Translations under genes and position numbers: made by a program | Assembly (NCBI RefSeq): GCF_001013905.1 | Contig: NZ_LN831790.1 | Span: 6,896,001-6,960,000 of the forward strand | DNA from: Streptomyces leeuwenhoekii | Lineage (GTDB): Bacteria; Actinomycetota; Actinomycetes; Streptomycetales; Streptomycetaceae | DNA: 64,000 nt | Reading direction: 5' to 3' | Notes under the pieces: generated by a model | The model's input: only the letters and a program-made list of their open reading frames with translations | Database searches by the model: none | Told to the model about the DNA's origin: nothing | Shown: piece after piece, positions 30,794 to 39,342 of the stretch | Numbering within the stretch: position 1 is the first letter of the stretch | Layout of the letters: every line of letters begins with the position of its first letter

Positions 30794-32610
30794 GCTGTCT
30801 CCTCGATCTCTTCCAGTTCCTTCAGGACCTCCCGGACGCGGTCGGCGCCGTGGCCGCCGTCGCGCGCGGTGGCGGCCACGTCCTCCGTCTCTCGGGTCAC
30901 CACGGCCCGGTACCGCGGCTCGGTGCGCAGCAGTTCGCGGTGGCCGCCCACCGCCGCCACCTCGCCCTCGTGCAGGAACACGACCCGGTCGGCGCGGTCC
31001 AGCAGCAGCGGGGAGGAGGTGAAGACGACTGTCGTGCGTCCCGCCCGCAGCTCCCGTACGCCCTGCGCGATCCGCGCCTCGGTGTGCGAGTCCACGGCGG
31101 AGGTCGGTTCGTCCAGGACGAGCACCTCCGGGTCGGTGAGCAGGGAGCGGGCCAGTGCGAGCCGCTGGCGCTGGCCGCCCGACAAGGAGCGGCCCCGTTC
31201 GGTGATGCGGGCGTCCATCGGGTCCTCGGCGCCGAGCGAGCCCTGCACGAGCGCGGCCAGCACGTCCTCGCACTGCGCCGCCGCCAGGGCGTCCGCGGCG
31301 GCGACGCCGCCGGACGCGGGTACGTCGAGCAGTTCCCGCAAGGTGCCCGAGAGCAGCACCGGGTCCTTGTCCTGGACGAGGACGGCCGTGCGGGCGCAGT
31401 CCAGGGGGAGTTCGTCGAGCGGGACGCCGCCCAGCAACGCCGAGGTGCCTTCCTCGGAGGCGTGTCCCCCCAGCCGTTCCGCGAGGCGGCCGGCCGCGTC
31501 GGGGTCCCCGCACACGACGGCGGTGAGCCGGCCGGCCGGAGCGAGCAGCCCGGTGGCCGGGTCGTACAGGTCCCCGGAGGGGACCTCGGCGGCGCGTGAC
31601 CCTCCGGTGTCGGTGGCGCGCTCCAGCGACAGCACGCGCGCCGCCCGCTTGGCCGAGGGACGGGAGAAGGAGTACGCCATGGCGATCTCCTCGAAGTGCC
31701 GCAGAGGGTAGGTGAGGAGCATGACCGAGCTGTAGACGGTGACGAGCTCGCCGACGCCGATGCGGCCCTCACGGGCCAGGTGCACACCGTGCCAGACCAC
31801 CGCGATCAGCAGCAGGCCCGGCAGGAGTACCTGGATCGCGGCGATCAGGGACCACATGCGGGCGCTGCGCACGGCGGCGTGGCGGACCTCCTGGGAGGCG
31901 CGGCGGTAGCGGTCGAGGAAGAGCTCCTCGCCGCCGATGCCGCGCAGCACGCGCAGCCCTGCGACGGTGTCCGAGGCCAGCTCGGTGGCGCGGCCCGCCT
32001 TCTCCCGCTGGACGTCGGCCCGCCGGGTCGCCCGGGGCAGCAGGGGCAGCACGGCGAGCGCGAGCACGGGCAGGCCCACGATGACGACGACGCCGAGGGC
32101 GGGTTGGTACACGACCAGGCTGACACAGACCAGCACGATGGTCAGCGCCGCCGCGGTGAAACGGGAGACGGCCTCCACGAACCAGCCGATCTTCTCGACG
32201 TCGCCCGTGGAGACGGCCACGACCTCGCCCGCCGCCACCCGCCGGGTCAGTGCCGAACCGAGCAGGGCGGCCTTGCGGGCCAGCAGTTGCTGGACGCGGG
32301 CCGCCGCGGTGATCCAGTTGGTGATCGCGGCTCGGTGCAGGAAGGTGTCGCCGACGGCGTTGGCGGCGCAGCACAGAGCCATCAGGCCGCCCGCGAGCGC
32401 GAGCCGGGTGCCGGAGCGGTCGACGACGGCCTGGACGGCGATGCCGACGCAGAACGGCAGTGCCGAGACGGCGGCGAAGTGCAGCAGGCCCCAGGCGAGG
32501 GACTTGAGCTGACCGCCCGCCTGATTGCGGAAGAGCCACCACAGAAAGCGGGGGCCCGAACGTACGTCCGGCACGCCCGGATCGGGAAAGGGAAGGTCTT
32601 GGATCTGCAT
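30790..32610 (-). CDS. ABC exporter half-transporter with degenerate Walker A
   Basis: A protein of 606 residues: six membrane helices (about 40-300) and a C-terminal nucleotide-binding domain. The Walker A position reads CGDPDAAGRLAE, lacking the GKS/T lysine. The signature LSGGQRQRLALA and Walker B VLVLDEPTSAVD are intact. ATP should therefore bind productively only at the composite site built from its signature and the partner's Walker A. I start at 32610 (MQIQDLPFP); an in-frame ATG at 32643 adds 11 residues. It is the first gene of a two-gene operon. Confidence 0.92.
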   Translation of the reverse strand: MQIQDLPFPDPGVPDVRSGPRFLWWLFRNQAGGQLKSLAWGLLHFAAVSALPFCVGIAVQAVVDRSGTRLALAGGLMALCCAANAVGDTFLHRAAITNWITAAARVQQLLARKAALLGSALTRRVAAGEVVAVSTGDVEKIGWFVEAVSRFTAAALTIVLVCVSLVVYQPALGVVVIVGLPVLALAVLPLLPRATRRADVQREKAGRATELASDTVAGLRVLRGIGGEELFLDRYRRASQEVRHAAVRSARMWSLIAAIQVLLPGLLLIAVVWHGVHLAREGRIGVGELVTVYSSVMLLTYPLRHFEEIAMAYSFSRPSAKRAARVLSLERATDTGGSRAAEVPSGDLYDPATGLLAPAGRLTAVVCGDPDAAGRLAERLGGHASEEGTSALLGGVPLDELPLDCARTAVLVQDKDPVLLSGTLRELLDVPASGGVAAADALAAAQCEDVLAALVQGSLGAEDPMDARITERGRSLSGGQRQRLALARSLLTDPEVLVLDEPTSAVDSHTEARIAQGVRELRAGRTTVVFTSSPLLLDRADRVVFLHEGEVAAVGGHRELLRTEPRYRAVVTRETEDVAATARDGGHGADRVREVLKELEEIEETA

Positions 32611-32805
32611 GACGTCCCAGCGGCTTGGGTCGGGGTGCCGCACGACACGGCATCGAGGGGCAGCAAACCGTCAAAGGTTCGCGTCGGCGCGCAGTTGAAA
32701 TCAAACGGTTTTCCGCAGGCCGCACAGAACCGGCTGCCGTGCGGTGCGCGGGTGGTGGCGGACGGGGCCGGAACGCCCGGCCGTCGGCGGTGGGAGGATG
32801 GGGCG

Positions 32806-33555
32806 ATGCGGAAACGGGGTGTGCGGCGTGCGGTGGCCGTGTGGGTGACCGCCGGTTTCCTGATGGTGGCGTCGGCCGCCTGCGGGGGTTCGGACGGAGG
32901 GCGCACGCGGGCGGACGGCACAGGGGCGGAGCCCGCGGGCGGGGCGGCCCGCACCAGCCCGGCGGCGCAGGGCACGTCACGCGTCCCGGGCGTCGGGGAC
33001 CGCCTCCACGGGCGTATCCCCGCCGGTTCCCGCCAGGTCGTCGCGGTGTACGGCGAGGGGAAGGACTCGGCGGACTCGACCGTCGTGCTGTACCTGAGGC
33101 GCGGCTCCACCTGGCGCCCGGTGCGGAGCTGGGCGGCGCACAACGGCACGAAGGGGTGGACGACGCACCACCGCGAGGGCGACAAGCGCAGTCCCGTCGG
33201 GGTGTTCACGCTCAGCGACGCGGGCGGTGTCCTCCCGGACCCGGGGTCCCGGCTGCCGTACACGCGGTCCGCCGCCTTCGCGGCGCCGCGCTGGTGGGCC
33301 AGGGCGTACTGGCACGACTTCGACTATGTGATCGCCATCGACTACAACCGGGTCAGGGGCACTCCGCCGAACGACCCGGTCCGTCCCGAAGGCGCTGCCG
33401 CGGGCGGCGGTATCTGGCTGCATCTCGACCACGGCAGCGGCACCTCGGCCTGTGTGAGCCTGCCGAAGGCGGCCATGGAGTATCTGCTGCGGACGCTCGA
33501 TCCGGAGCTGCACCCGGTCGTGGTGATGGGGGACCGGGCGGACCTGAGGGCCTGA
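32806..33555 (+). CDS. Secreted L,D-transpeptidase-like (YkuD-fold) protein
   Basis: An exported protein of 249 residues. A hydrophobic signal ends in VASAAC, possibly a lipobox with the lipidated Cys at 26. A Gly/Ala-rich spacer leads to a catalytic domain with IWLHLDHGSGTSACVSLP: the histidines and Cys216 match the HxxxxxxxxxS-x-GC-x-R-like active site of L,D-transpeptidases, though the arginine is replaced. Members cross-link peptidoglycan stems 3-3 or attach proteins to them. GGGAGG lies eight bases before the ATG. It is divergent from the ABC exporter and converges with marR. Confidence 0.82.
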   Translation: MRKRGVRRAVAVWVTAGFLMVASAACGGSDGGRTRADGTGAEPAGGAARTSPAAQGTSRVPGVGDRLHGRIPAGSRQVVAVYGEGKDSADSTVVLYLRRGSTWRPVRSWAAHNGTKGWTTHHREGDKRSPVGVFTLSDAGGVLPDPGSRLPYTRSAAFAAPRWWARAYWHDFDYVIAIDYNRVRGTPPNDPVRPEGAAAGGGIWLHLDHGSGTSACVSLPKAAMEYLLRTLDPELHPVVVMGDRADLRA

Positions 33556-33631
33556 TGCCCGGCCTGAAAATACGCGGGAACCGCCCCGGCGAGCGGGCGC
33601 CGACCGCCGTGATGACCCGCCTCGGTGACGT

Positions 33632-33665
33632 CGGCGGTGACCGGGACCGTCCGCCGTCACCGCCG
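33632..33665 (+). terminator. Hairpin between the L,D-transpeptidase and MarR genes
   Basis: Perfect 10-bp arms at 33632-33641 and 33656-33665 with a 14-nt loop lie between two convergent genes, so it may stop transcription from both sides. Confidence 0.6.
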
Positions 33666-33683
33666 CCTCGTCGGGCGGCCGTC

Positions 33684-34148
33684 TCAGGGGGAGGCGCGGT
33701 CGCAGTCCCGTATGGGCGCTCCGTCGACCAGCGTGTCCAGCAGGCTCCCGAGTACCGTGCGCTGTGCCTCCGTCAGCGGGGCCAGGATCTCCTCCGCGGC
33801 CGACCGGCGGGCGCGGCGCAGCTCGCGCAGGGCCGTGCGCCCTTCGGGGGTGAGCTCGATCCGGATCACCCGACGATTGGCCGGATCCGGCACCCGGCGT
33901 ACCTTCCCGGCCTTCTCCAGCCCGTCGACCAGCGTCGTCACGGCCCGGGGCACGACTTCCAGCCGCTGCGCCAGATCGGCCATGCGGGGCGGCGAGGCGT
34001 AGTGCGCCAGAGTGCGCAGCAGCCGGGACTGGGCAGGTGTGATGCCGAGGTCGCGCTGCTCCAGATGGCGTTTCTGAATGCGGTGCACCCGGCGGGTGAG
34101 CCGCAGCAACTGCTCGGCGAGCAGGCCGTCGGGATCGGGGCTGGTCAT
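33684..34148 (-). CDS. MarR-family transcriptional regulator
   Basis: A winged-helix repressor of 154 residues. Recognition region: PPRMADLAQRLEVVPRAVTTLVDGLEKAGKVRRVPDPANRRVIRIELTPEGRTAL, with helix and wing both complete. Such proteins usually bind palindromes as dimers and release them on binding phenolic compounds or drugs. The gene is divergent from an ABC multidrug-type exporter, and an inverted repeat fills the shared promoter region, so it most likely represses itself and the exporter. Confidence 0.94.
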   Translation of the reverse strand: MTSPDPDGLLAEQLLRLTRRVHRIQKRHLEQRDLGITPAQSRLLRTLAHYASPPRMADLAQRLEVVPRAVTTLVDGLEKAGKVRRVPDPANRRVIRIELTPEGRTALRELRRARRSAAEEILAPLTEAQRTVLGSLLDTLVDGAPIRDCDRASP

Positions 34149-34172
34149 GCGGGAACAATATCAGCACAACGT

Positions 34173-34197
34173 TCATTGTGAGTATAGGTAACAATGA
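34173..34197. promoter_or_regulatory. Probable MarR operator
   Basis: A perfect inverted repeat TCATTGT (34173-34179)/ACAATGA (34191-34197) with an 11-bp spacer containing TATAGG lies between marR and the divergent exporter. A second overlapping pair, CACAA (34165-34169)/TTGTG (34176-34180), suggests tandem dimer sites. AT-rich sequence is rare in this genome, which strengthens the call. Confidence 0.75.
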
Positions 34198-34277
34198 GCT
34201 ATGCTCCGTCAGGTCGCGGCCTCGCGGACCTGAGTCGCGGGCCCCCGTCCGTGTCGCCTCACCGCCCGTAGGAGCCC

Positions 34278-36080
34278 ATGCACCCCGACCACCAGCCGTC
34301 CTGGACCCCACCTCCCGACGCCGCCGAACAGCCCCGGCAGGTGCGCCGCGTCCTCAGGCTCTTCCGTCCCTATCGCAGCCGGCTGGCGGTCGTCGGCCTG
34401 CTGGTCGCCGCCTCGTCGCTGGTCTCGGTCGCCACGCCCTTCCTGCTGAAGGAGATCCTCGACGTCGCGATCCCCGAGGGGCGCACGGGCCTGCTGGGCC
34501 TGCTCGCCCTGGGCATGATCCTCAGCGCCGTCCTCACCAGCATCTTCGGCGTGCTCCAGACGCTGATCTCGACCAAGGTCGGCCAGCGCGTCATGCACGA
34601 CCTGCGCACCGCGGTCTACGGCCGCCTGCAGCGCATGTCGCTCGCCTTCTTCACGCGCACCCGCACCGGCGAGGTGCAGTCCCGCATCGCCAACGACATC
34701 GGCGGCATGCAGGCCACCGTCACCTCCACGGCCACCTCCCTGGTCTCCAACCTCACCAGCGTGGTCGCCACCATCGTCGCGATGGTGGCCCTCGACTGGC
34801 GGCTGACCGTCGTCTCGCTCGTCCTGCTCCCCGTATTCGTGTGGATCAGCCGCCGCGTCGGCAACGAACGCCGGAAGATCACTACCCAGCGGCAGAAGCA
34901 GATGGCCGCGATGGCCGCCACGGTCACCGAGTCGCTCTCCGTCAGCGGCATCCTGCTCGGCCGCACCATGGGCCGCGCCGACTCGCTCACCCGCGCCTTC
35001 GCCGACGAGTCCGACCGCCTGGTCGATCTCGAGGTGCGCTCCACCATGGCGGGCCGCTGGCGGATGGCCGTGATCACGATCGTCATGGCCGCCATGCCCG
35101 CCGTCATCTACTGGGCCGCGGGCCTGGCGCTCCACTTCGGCGGCCCCGGCGTCTCGATCGGCACCATCGTCGCCTTCGTCTCGCTCCAGCAGGGCCTGTT
35201 CCGCCCGGCCGTCAGCCTGCTGTCGACCGGTGTGCAGATCCAGACCTCGCTCGCGCTCTTCCAGCGCATCTTCGAGTACCTGGACCTGCCGATCGACATC
35301 ACCGAGCGGAAGGACCCCGTCCACCTCGACCGGATCAAGGGTGAGGTCCGCTTCGAGAACGTCGAGTTCCGTTACGACGACAAGAGCGCCCCCGTCCTCG
35401 ACGGCATCGACGTCACCGTCCCCGCGGGCGGCAGTCTCGCGGTGGTCGGCCCGACCGGCGCCGGAAAGTCCACCCTCGGCCATCTGGTGCCGCGCCTGTA
35501 CGACGTGACCGGCGGCCGGGTCACCCTGGACGGGGTCGACGTGCGCGACCTGGACTTCGACACTCTCGCCCGCGCGGTCGGCGTCGTCTCCCAGGAGACG
35601 TACCTCTTCCACGCCTCGGTCGCCGACAACCTGCGCTTCGCCAAACCGGACGCCACCGACGAGGAACTGGTCGCGGCGGCCATGGCGGCCCAGATCCACG
35701 ACCACATCGCGTCCCTGCCCGACGGCTACGACACCGTCGTCGGCGAGCGCGGGCACCGCTTCTCCGGCGGCGAGAAGCAGCGCCTGGCGATCGCCCGCAC
35801 CATTCTGCGCGACCCGCCGGTCCTCATCCTGGACGAGGCCACCAGCGCCCTGGACACCCGGACCGAGGCGGCCGTGCAGCAGGCCATCGACGCGCTGTCC
35901 GCCCACCGCACCACGCTTACCATCGCCCACCGCCTGTCCACCGTCCGGGGCGCGGACCAGATCCTGGTCCTCGACGCGGGGCGCGTGGCCGAGCGGGGCA
36001 CGCACGAGGAGCTGCTGGAGCGGGACGGGCGCTACGCGGCGCTGGTCCGCCGGGACGCTCAACTGGAACCGACAAAATGA
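34278..36080 (+). CDS. ABC transporter ATP-binding/permease protein, multidrug exporter type
   Basis: A complete half-transporter of 600 residues with six membrane helices (about 35-310) and an intact nucleotide-binding domain: Walker A GPTGAGKST, Q-loop SQETYLF, signature FSGGEKQRLAIA and Walker B VLILDEATSALD. All catalytic motifs are canonical, so it can work as a homodimer. It is divergent from marR, and efflux of a toxic compound sensed by MarR is the simplest model. GGAG lies three bases before the ATG. The next gene starts 4 bp after the stop, or 43 bp if the preferred start is used. Confidence 0.93.
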   Translation: MHPDHQPSWTPPPDAAEQPRQVRRVLRLFRPYRSRLAVVGLLVAASSLVSVATPFLLKEILDVAIPEGRTGLLGLLALGMILSAVLTSIFGVLQTLISTKVGQRVMHDLRTAVYGRLQRMSLAFFTRTRTGEVQSRIANDIGGMQATVTSTATSLVSNLTSVVATIVAMVALDWRLTVVSLVLLPVFVWISRRVGNERRKITTQRQKQMAAMAATVTESLSVSGILLGRTMGRADSLTRAFADESDRLVDLEVRSTMAGRWRMAVITIVMAAMPAVIYWAAGLALHFGGPGVSIGTIVAFVSLQQGLFRPAVSLLSTGVQIQTSLALFQRIFEYLDLPIDITERKDPVHLDRIKGEVRFENVEFRYDDKSAPVLDGIDVTVPAGGSLAVVGPTGAGKSTLGHLVPRLYDVTGGRVTLDGVDVRDLDFDTLARAVGVVSQETYLFHASVADNLRFAKPDATDEELVAAAMAAQIHDHIASLPDGYDTVVGERGHRFSGGEKQRLAIARTILRDPPVLILDEATSALDTRTEAAVQQAIDALSAHRTTLTIAHRLSTVRGADQILVLDAGRVAERGTHEELLERDGRYAALVRRDAQLEPTK

Positions 36081-36123
36081 AGATATGCCGGGTTTGCGGA
36101 GTTTTGAGGGTTACCGTGCCCGC

Positions 36124-36975
36124 ATGCAGATGAACACTTCGCCACGGAGCACGAGGAGCACGATCCGACTGACGCGCCGGGGCCGCCTCGCCCTGATCGC
36201 GACCGGAGCCGTCGTGGCCGGCACCGCCGTGGCGGTGCCGCTGCTGTCCCTGGGCGGCGACGAGAAGCCCCGCCCGACCTCCCTGGTGATCCCCGAGGGG
36301 TGGCGCGCGAGCCAGGTCTACGAGGCCGTCGACAAGGCCCTCGAACTGCCCCCCGGGACCACCAGGAAGTCCCTCGCCAAGGCCCGTCTCAGGCTGCCGG
36401 TCGACGCGGAGGGCAACCCCGAGGGCTACCTCTTCCCGGCGACGTATCCGCTCGGCGGGAACGCCACGCCGGAGAAGCTGCTGGCCGCCATGGTCGACAC
36501 CGCGAACAAGAAGTTCAGCGGCGCTCCCATCGCCGCCGGGGCGCAGCGCAACGCGATGAACGTCTACCAGGCGGTGACCATCGCCAGCATCGTGCAGGCC
36601 GAGGCCGCCACCGAGGCGGACATGGGCAAGGTCTCCCGGGTGATCTTCAACCGCCTGGGCCGCGGCATGCCGCTGCAGATGGATTCCACCCTCAACTACG
36701 CGCTGAACCGCTCCACGCTGAGGACGACGCTCAAGGACACCCGGATCGACAGCCCCTACAACTCCTACCAGCGCATGGGCCTGCCGCCGACGCCCATCGA
36801 CAGCCCCGGCGAGGCCGCGATGCGTGCGGCGATCAACCCCACGCCGGGCGACTGGCTGTACTTCGTCACGGTCAAGCCGGGCGACACCCGCTTCACCGCC
36901 GACTACCGGGAGCACCAGCGCAATGTCGAGGAGTTCAACCGCAACCGGCGCAGCGCGTCCGCGGCGGCCCGCTGA
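36124..36975 (+). CDS. Short MltG/YceG-like endolytic transglycosylase
   Basis: A membrane-anchored protein of about 283 residues. One N-terminal helix (about 20-43) is followed by a YceG-like domain with TIASIVQAEAATEADMGKVSRVIFNRLGRGMPLQMDSTLNYAL and SPYNSYQRMGLPPTPIDSPGEAAMRAAINP. In MltG the catalytic Glu lies in this ASIV-E stretch and cuts nascent glycan strands, and that Glu is retained. It is shorter than the main actinobacterial MltG. The start at 36124 is a choice; ATGs at 36085 and 36130 are in frame. It may be read through from the ABC exporter. Confidence 0.88.
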   Translation: MQMNTSPRSTRSTIRLTRRGRLALIATGAVVAGTAVAVPLLSLGGDEKPRPTSLVIPEGWRASQVYEAVDKALELPPGTTRKSLAKARLRLPVDAEGNPEGYLFPATYPLGGNATPEKLLAAMVDTANKKFSGAPIAAGAQRNAMNVYQAVTIASIVQAEAATEADMGKVSRVIFNRLGRGMPLQMDSTLNYALNRSTLRTTLKDTRIDSPYNSYQRMGLPPTPIDSPGEAAMRAAINPTPGDWLYFVTVKPGDTRFTADYREHQRNVEEFNRNRRSASAAAR

Positions 36976-36987
36976 CCCGGCGGGACA

Positions 36988-38073
36988 TCACGCGGCGACC
37001 GCCTCCCCCGGCCCGGCCGCCAGCAGCCGCCGGATGTCCCGTACGGCGGCGCGGCCCGCACGGTTGGCTCCGATGGTGCTGGCCGACGGCCCGTACCCGA
37101 CCAGATGGATCCGCGGGTCCGCGACCGCGCGGGTCCCCTCGACGCGGATCCCGCCCCCGGCCTCGCGCAGGCGCAGCGGCGCCAGATGGCCGAGTGCCGC
37201 CCGGAACCCGGTCGCCCACAGGATCACGTCGGCCGCCACGCGCCGGCCGTCGCTCCACTCCACGCCGTCGGGCGTGATCCGCTCGAACAGGGGCCGCCGG
37301 TCCAGGGTCCCGTCCTCGATGCCCTTGCGGACGGCGTCGTTCAGCGGCAGCCCCGTCACCGACACCACGCTCCGCGGCGGCAGCCCCCGCCGCACCCGCT
37401 CCTTCACCAGCGCGACCGCCGCCCGGCCCGCGTCCTCGTCGAACGGCCCCTCCCGGAAGACGGGCGGGCGCCGGGTCACCCAGGTGGTGGCCGCGGCGTA
37501 CGGGGCGATCTCCAGCAGGTGCTGCGTGCCCGAGGCGCCCCCGCCGACCACGACGACCCGCTGCCCGGCGAACTCCCGCGGCCCGGCGTACTGCGCGGTG
37601 TGCAGTTGCCGCCCCCGGAAGGTCTCCTGGCCCGGGTAGCGCGGCCAGAACGGGCGGTCCCAGGTGCCGGTGGCGTTGATCAGCGCCCGTGTCGCCCAGG
37701 TGCCCGCCGAGGTCTCCACGAGCAGCCGGCCGCCGTCCCCCTCCCGGACCGCGCGCACCTCGACGGGCCGCCGCACCCGCAGGCCGAAGGCGCGCTCGTA
37801 GGCGGCGAAGTACTCGGAGACCACCTCGGCCGACGGCCGCGCGGGGTCGGCGCCGGCCAGCTCCATCCCGGGCAGGGAGTTCATGCCGTGCACCTTGCCG
37901 TAGGTCAGCGACGGCCAGCGGAACTGCCACGCGCCGCCGGGGCCGGGGGAGCGGTCGAGCACCACGAAGCCGCGCTCCGGCTCGAACCCCGTGCGCCGCA
38001 GGTGGAAGGCGGCGGACAGGCCCGCCTGACCCGCCCCGACGACCACGACCTCGACCTCGCGCACACTGTTCAC
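36988..38073 (-). CDS. NAD(P)/FAD-dependent monooxygenase-like oxidoreductase
   Basis: A two-dinucleotide-domain flavoprotein of about 361 residues, similar to small flavin monooxygenases and putative flavoprotein K+-transport-type proteins. It has the FAD motif VVVVGAGQAGLSAAFHL near the N-terminus, an NADPH motif RVVVVGGGASGTQHLLEI (about 170) and the ATGF segment (ILWATGFRAAL). The substrate is unknown. GTG at 38073 was chosen; another GTG lies three codons on. It is divergent from the YjbQ gene over 90 bp. Confidence 0.9.
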   Translation of the reverse strand: MNSVREVEVVVVGAGQAGLSAAFHLRRTGFEPERGFVVLDRSPGPGGAWQFRWPSLTYGKVHGMNSLPGMELAGADPARPSAEVVSEYFAAYERAFGLRVRRPVEVRAVREGDGGRLLVETSAGTWATRALINATGTWDRPFWPRYPGQETFRGRQLHTAQYAGPREFAGQRVVVVGGGASGTQHLLEIAPYAAATTWVTRRPPVFREGPFDEDAGRAAVALVKERVRRGLPPRSVVSVTGLPLNDAVRKGIEDGTLDRRPLFERITPDGVEWSDGRRVAADVILWATGFRAALGHLAPLRLREAGGGIRVEGTRAVADPRIHLVGYGPSASTIGANRAGRAAVRDIRRLLAAGPGEAVAA

Positions 38074-38162
38074 GCTTCCACCAACAGCGTCATGGCCGTG
38101 GATCTTCCCGGGCCCGCGCCCCCTCCCGGCCGGAGCCCGGCGCATACGTCAGGATGGGAACC

Positions 38163-38585
38163 ATGTCAGATGCCTTCACCACCCGAGTCCTGAACGTCTC
38201 CACCGGCTCCCAGGAGAGGGTCGTCGACATCACCGGCGACTGCGCGTCCTTCCTGCGCGAGGTGGCGGCCGGCCGCGACGGCCTGCTCAACGTCTTCGTC
38301 CCGCACGCCACGGCCGGGATCGCCGTCATCGAGACGGGCGCGGGCAGCGACGACGACCTCCTGGCCGCCCTGCACACCCTCCTGCCGGCCGACGACCGCT
38401 GGCAGCACCGCCACGGCAGCCCCGGCCACGGCCGCGACCACGTCCTGCCGGCCATCGTCCCCCCGCACGCCACCCTGCCGGTCGTGGACGGGCGGCTGGA
38501 ACTGGGGACGTGGCAGTCGGTGTGCCTGGTGGACACCAACCGGGACAACCCCGACCGGCAGGTGCGGTTGTCGTTCCTCGGGTAG
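38163..38585 (+). CDS. YjbQ-family (UPF0047) protein
   Basis: A protein of 140 residues with all UPF0047 features: GLLNVFVPHATAGIAVIE, the HRHGSPGHGRDHVLPAIVPPHATLPVVDGRLELGTWQSVCLVDTN region and a conserved histidine cluster. The E. coli homologue complements thiamine-phosphate synthase mutants, so a weak thiamine-phosphate synthase or other metabolite-repair role is suggested by family only. The ATG at 38163 is preferred over an in-frame ATG at 38154. Confidence 0.92.
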   Translation: MSDAFTTRVLNVSTGSQERVVDITGDCASFLREVAAGRDGLLNVFVPHATAGIAVIETGAGSDDDLLAALHTLLPADDRWQHRHGSPGHGRDHVLPAIVPPHATLPVVDGRLELGTWQSVCLVDTNRDNPDRQVRLSFLG

Positions 38586-38638
38586 GGCCGTGTCTGCCGG
38601 CACCGCGGGAGCGACTTCCCGTCGCACCGAACGAGACA

Positions 38639-38670
38639 CCGCCTGGAGCGGCCGTGGCCGCTCCAGGCGG
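38639..38670 (+). terminator. Strong hairpin after the YjbQ gene
   Basis: Perfect 15-bp arms (38639-38653 and 38656-38670) are separated by 2 nt, 53 nt after the stop. It is one of the strongest hairpins in the window and marks the left edge of the accessory region. Confidence 0.8.
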
Positions 38671-39196
38671 CGGTGCTTCCCGCCGGGGCATGGCCACAGT
38701 CGGACCGGAGCCCCACCGTGCTCGGGGACTGGCCTCCACCACACCGAGCAGTGTGCTCACGTCTGGCGGAGACCGGTCGACGCGACTGGCTGACCGCGTA
38801 GCCGACCCGGGCCACGAAGCCCCAGGAAGGGGCAGGTCCGAAGTGAGGAGCGGCCCTCCCTGGGGCGGATGTTCGGCCAGAGAGCCCACCACGAGTGGAA
38901 GCCACGGCAGCTCTTCGACGAGCGGCGTTCCGAGCCCTTCGGTGGTGCCGGAGGTTGGCGCACTCGTTCGCCCGCTGAAGGGGCGGGCCGGTCCCCGTCG
39001 CCCACGGCATCCGACTTCACCAGCTCCCCCAGGGGGGGCGATGAGGCGGGCGCTGTCCCTGTGGTCGTCCCAGGCCGGCAACCCGGCATCGCACAGTCGC
39101 CGTAAGGCCTGATCGTCGTCCAGCAGGGGGCGAAGCTGTTGCAGGACCGTCGGGGCGAATGCCGACTCTTGCGCAAGGCTCGCGGGGGCATGCCAC

Positions 39197-39218
39197 GCTT
39201 CGTCCGGCCGGACGAAGC
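39197..39218. repeat. 22-bp perfect palindrome
   Basis: GCTTCGTCCGG followed directly by its reverse complement, with no loop, lies in the degenerate region. It could be a relic of an element end, an operator or a hairpin. No partner copy was noticed elsewhere in the window. Confidence 0.6.
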
Positions 39219-39229
39219 AGACGATGCCG

Positions 39230-39310
39230 CCACGCCCTCGCGGCGCTGCCACGCCGCCGCCCCGGCCATGCGATCGCCGACAAGGCATACAGCTCTCGCG
39301 GCTTCGTTCC
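39230..39310 (+). pseudogene. Fragment of an IS5-type DDE transposase
   Basis: The translation at 39267-39305 reads HAIADKAYSSRGF, which matches the conserved D-K-A-Y-S-S-R block around the second catalytic Asp in IS5-superfamily transposases. An Arg/Pro-rich lead-in like that of relatives precedes it. The frame then runs into unrelated sequence, and no start, remaining catalytic motifs or terminal repeats were found. It is a remnant only. Confidence 0.5.
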
Positions 39311-39342
39311 CGCTCTGGGCAGGGTCCGTTCGAAGGCGGACC

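Larger units (their letters stand above)
38671..39342. other. 672-bp degenerate region
   Basis: No intact gene is seen. Short stretches on both strands look coding but break frame, for example a minus-strand peptide LRPLLDDDQALRRLCDAGLPAWDD around 39100. It contains a transposase scrap (39267-39305) and a 22-bp palindrome (39197-39218). It looks like eroded mobile DNA next to the isochorismatase gene. Confidence 0.5.

Noticed and set aside
23399..31711. A 2770-residue open frame on the plus strand
   Set aside because: It crosses antisense to tesB, the helicase and the ABC exporter and in another frame over the YdjM-like gene. No domain is visible.
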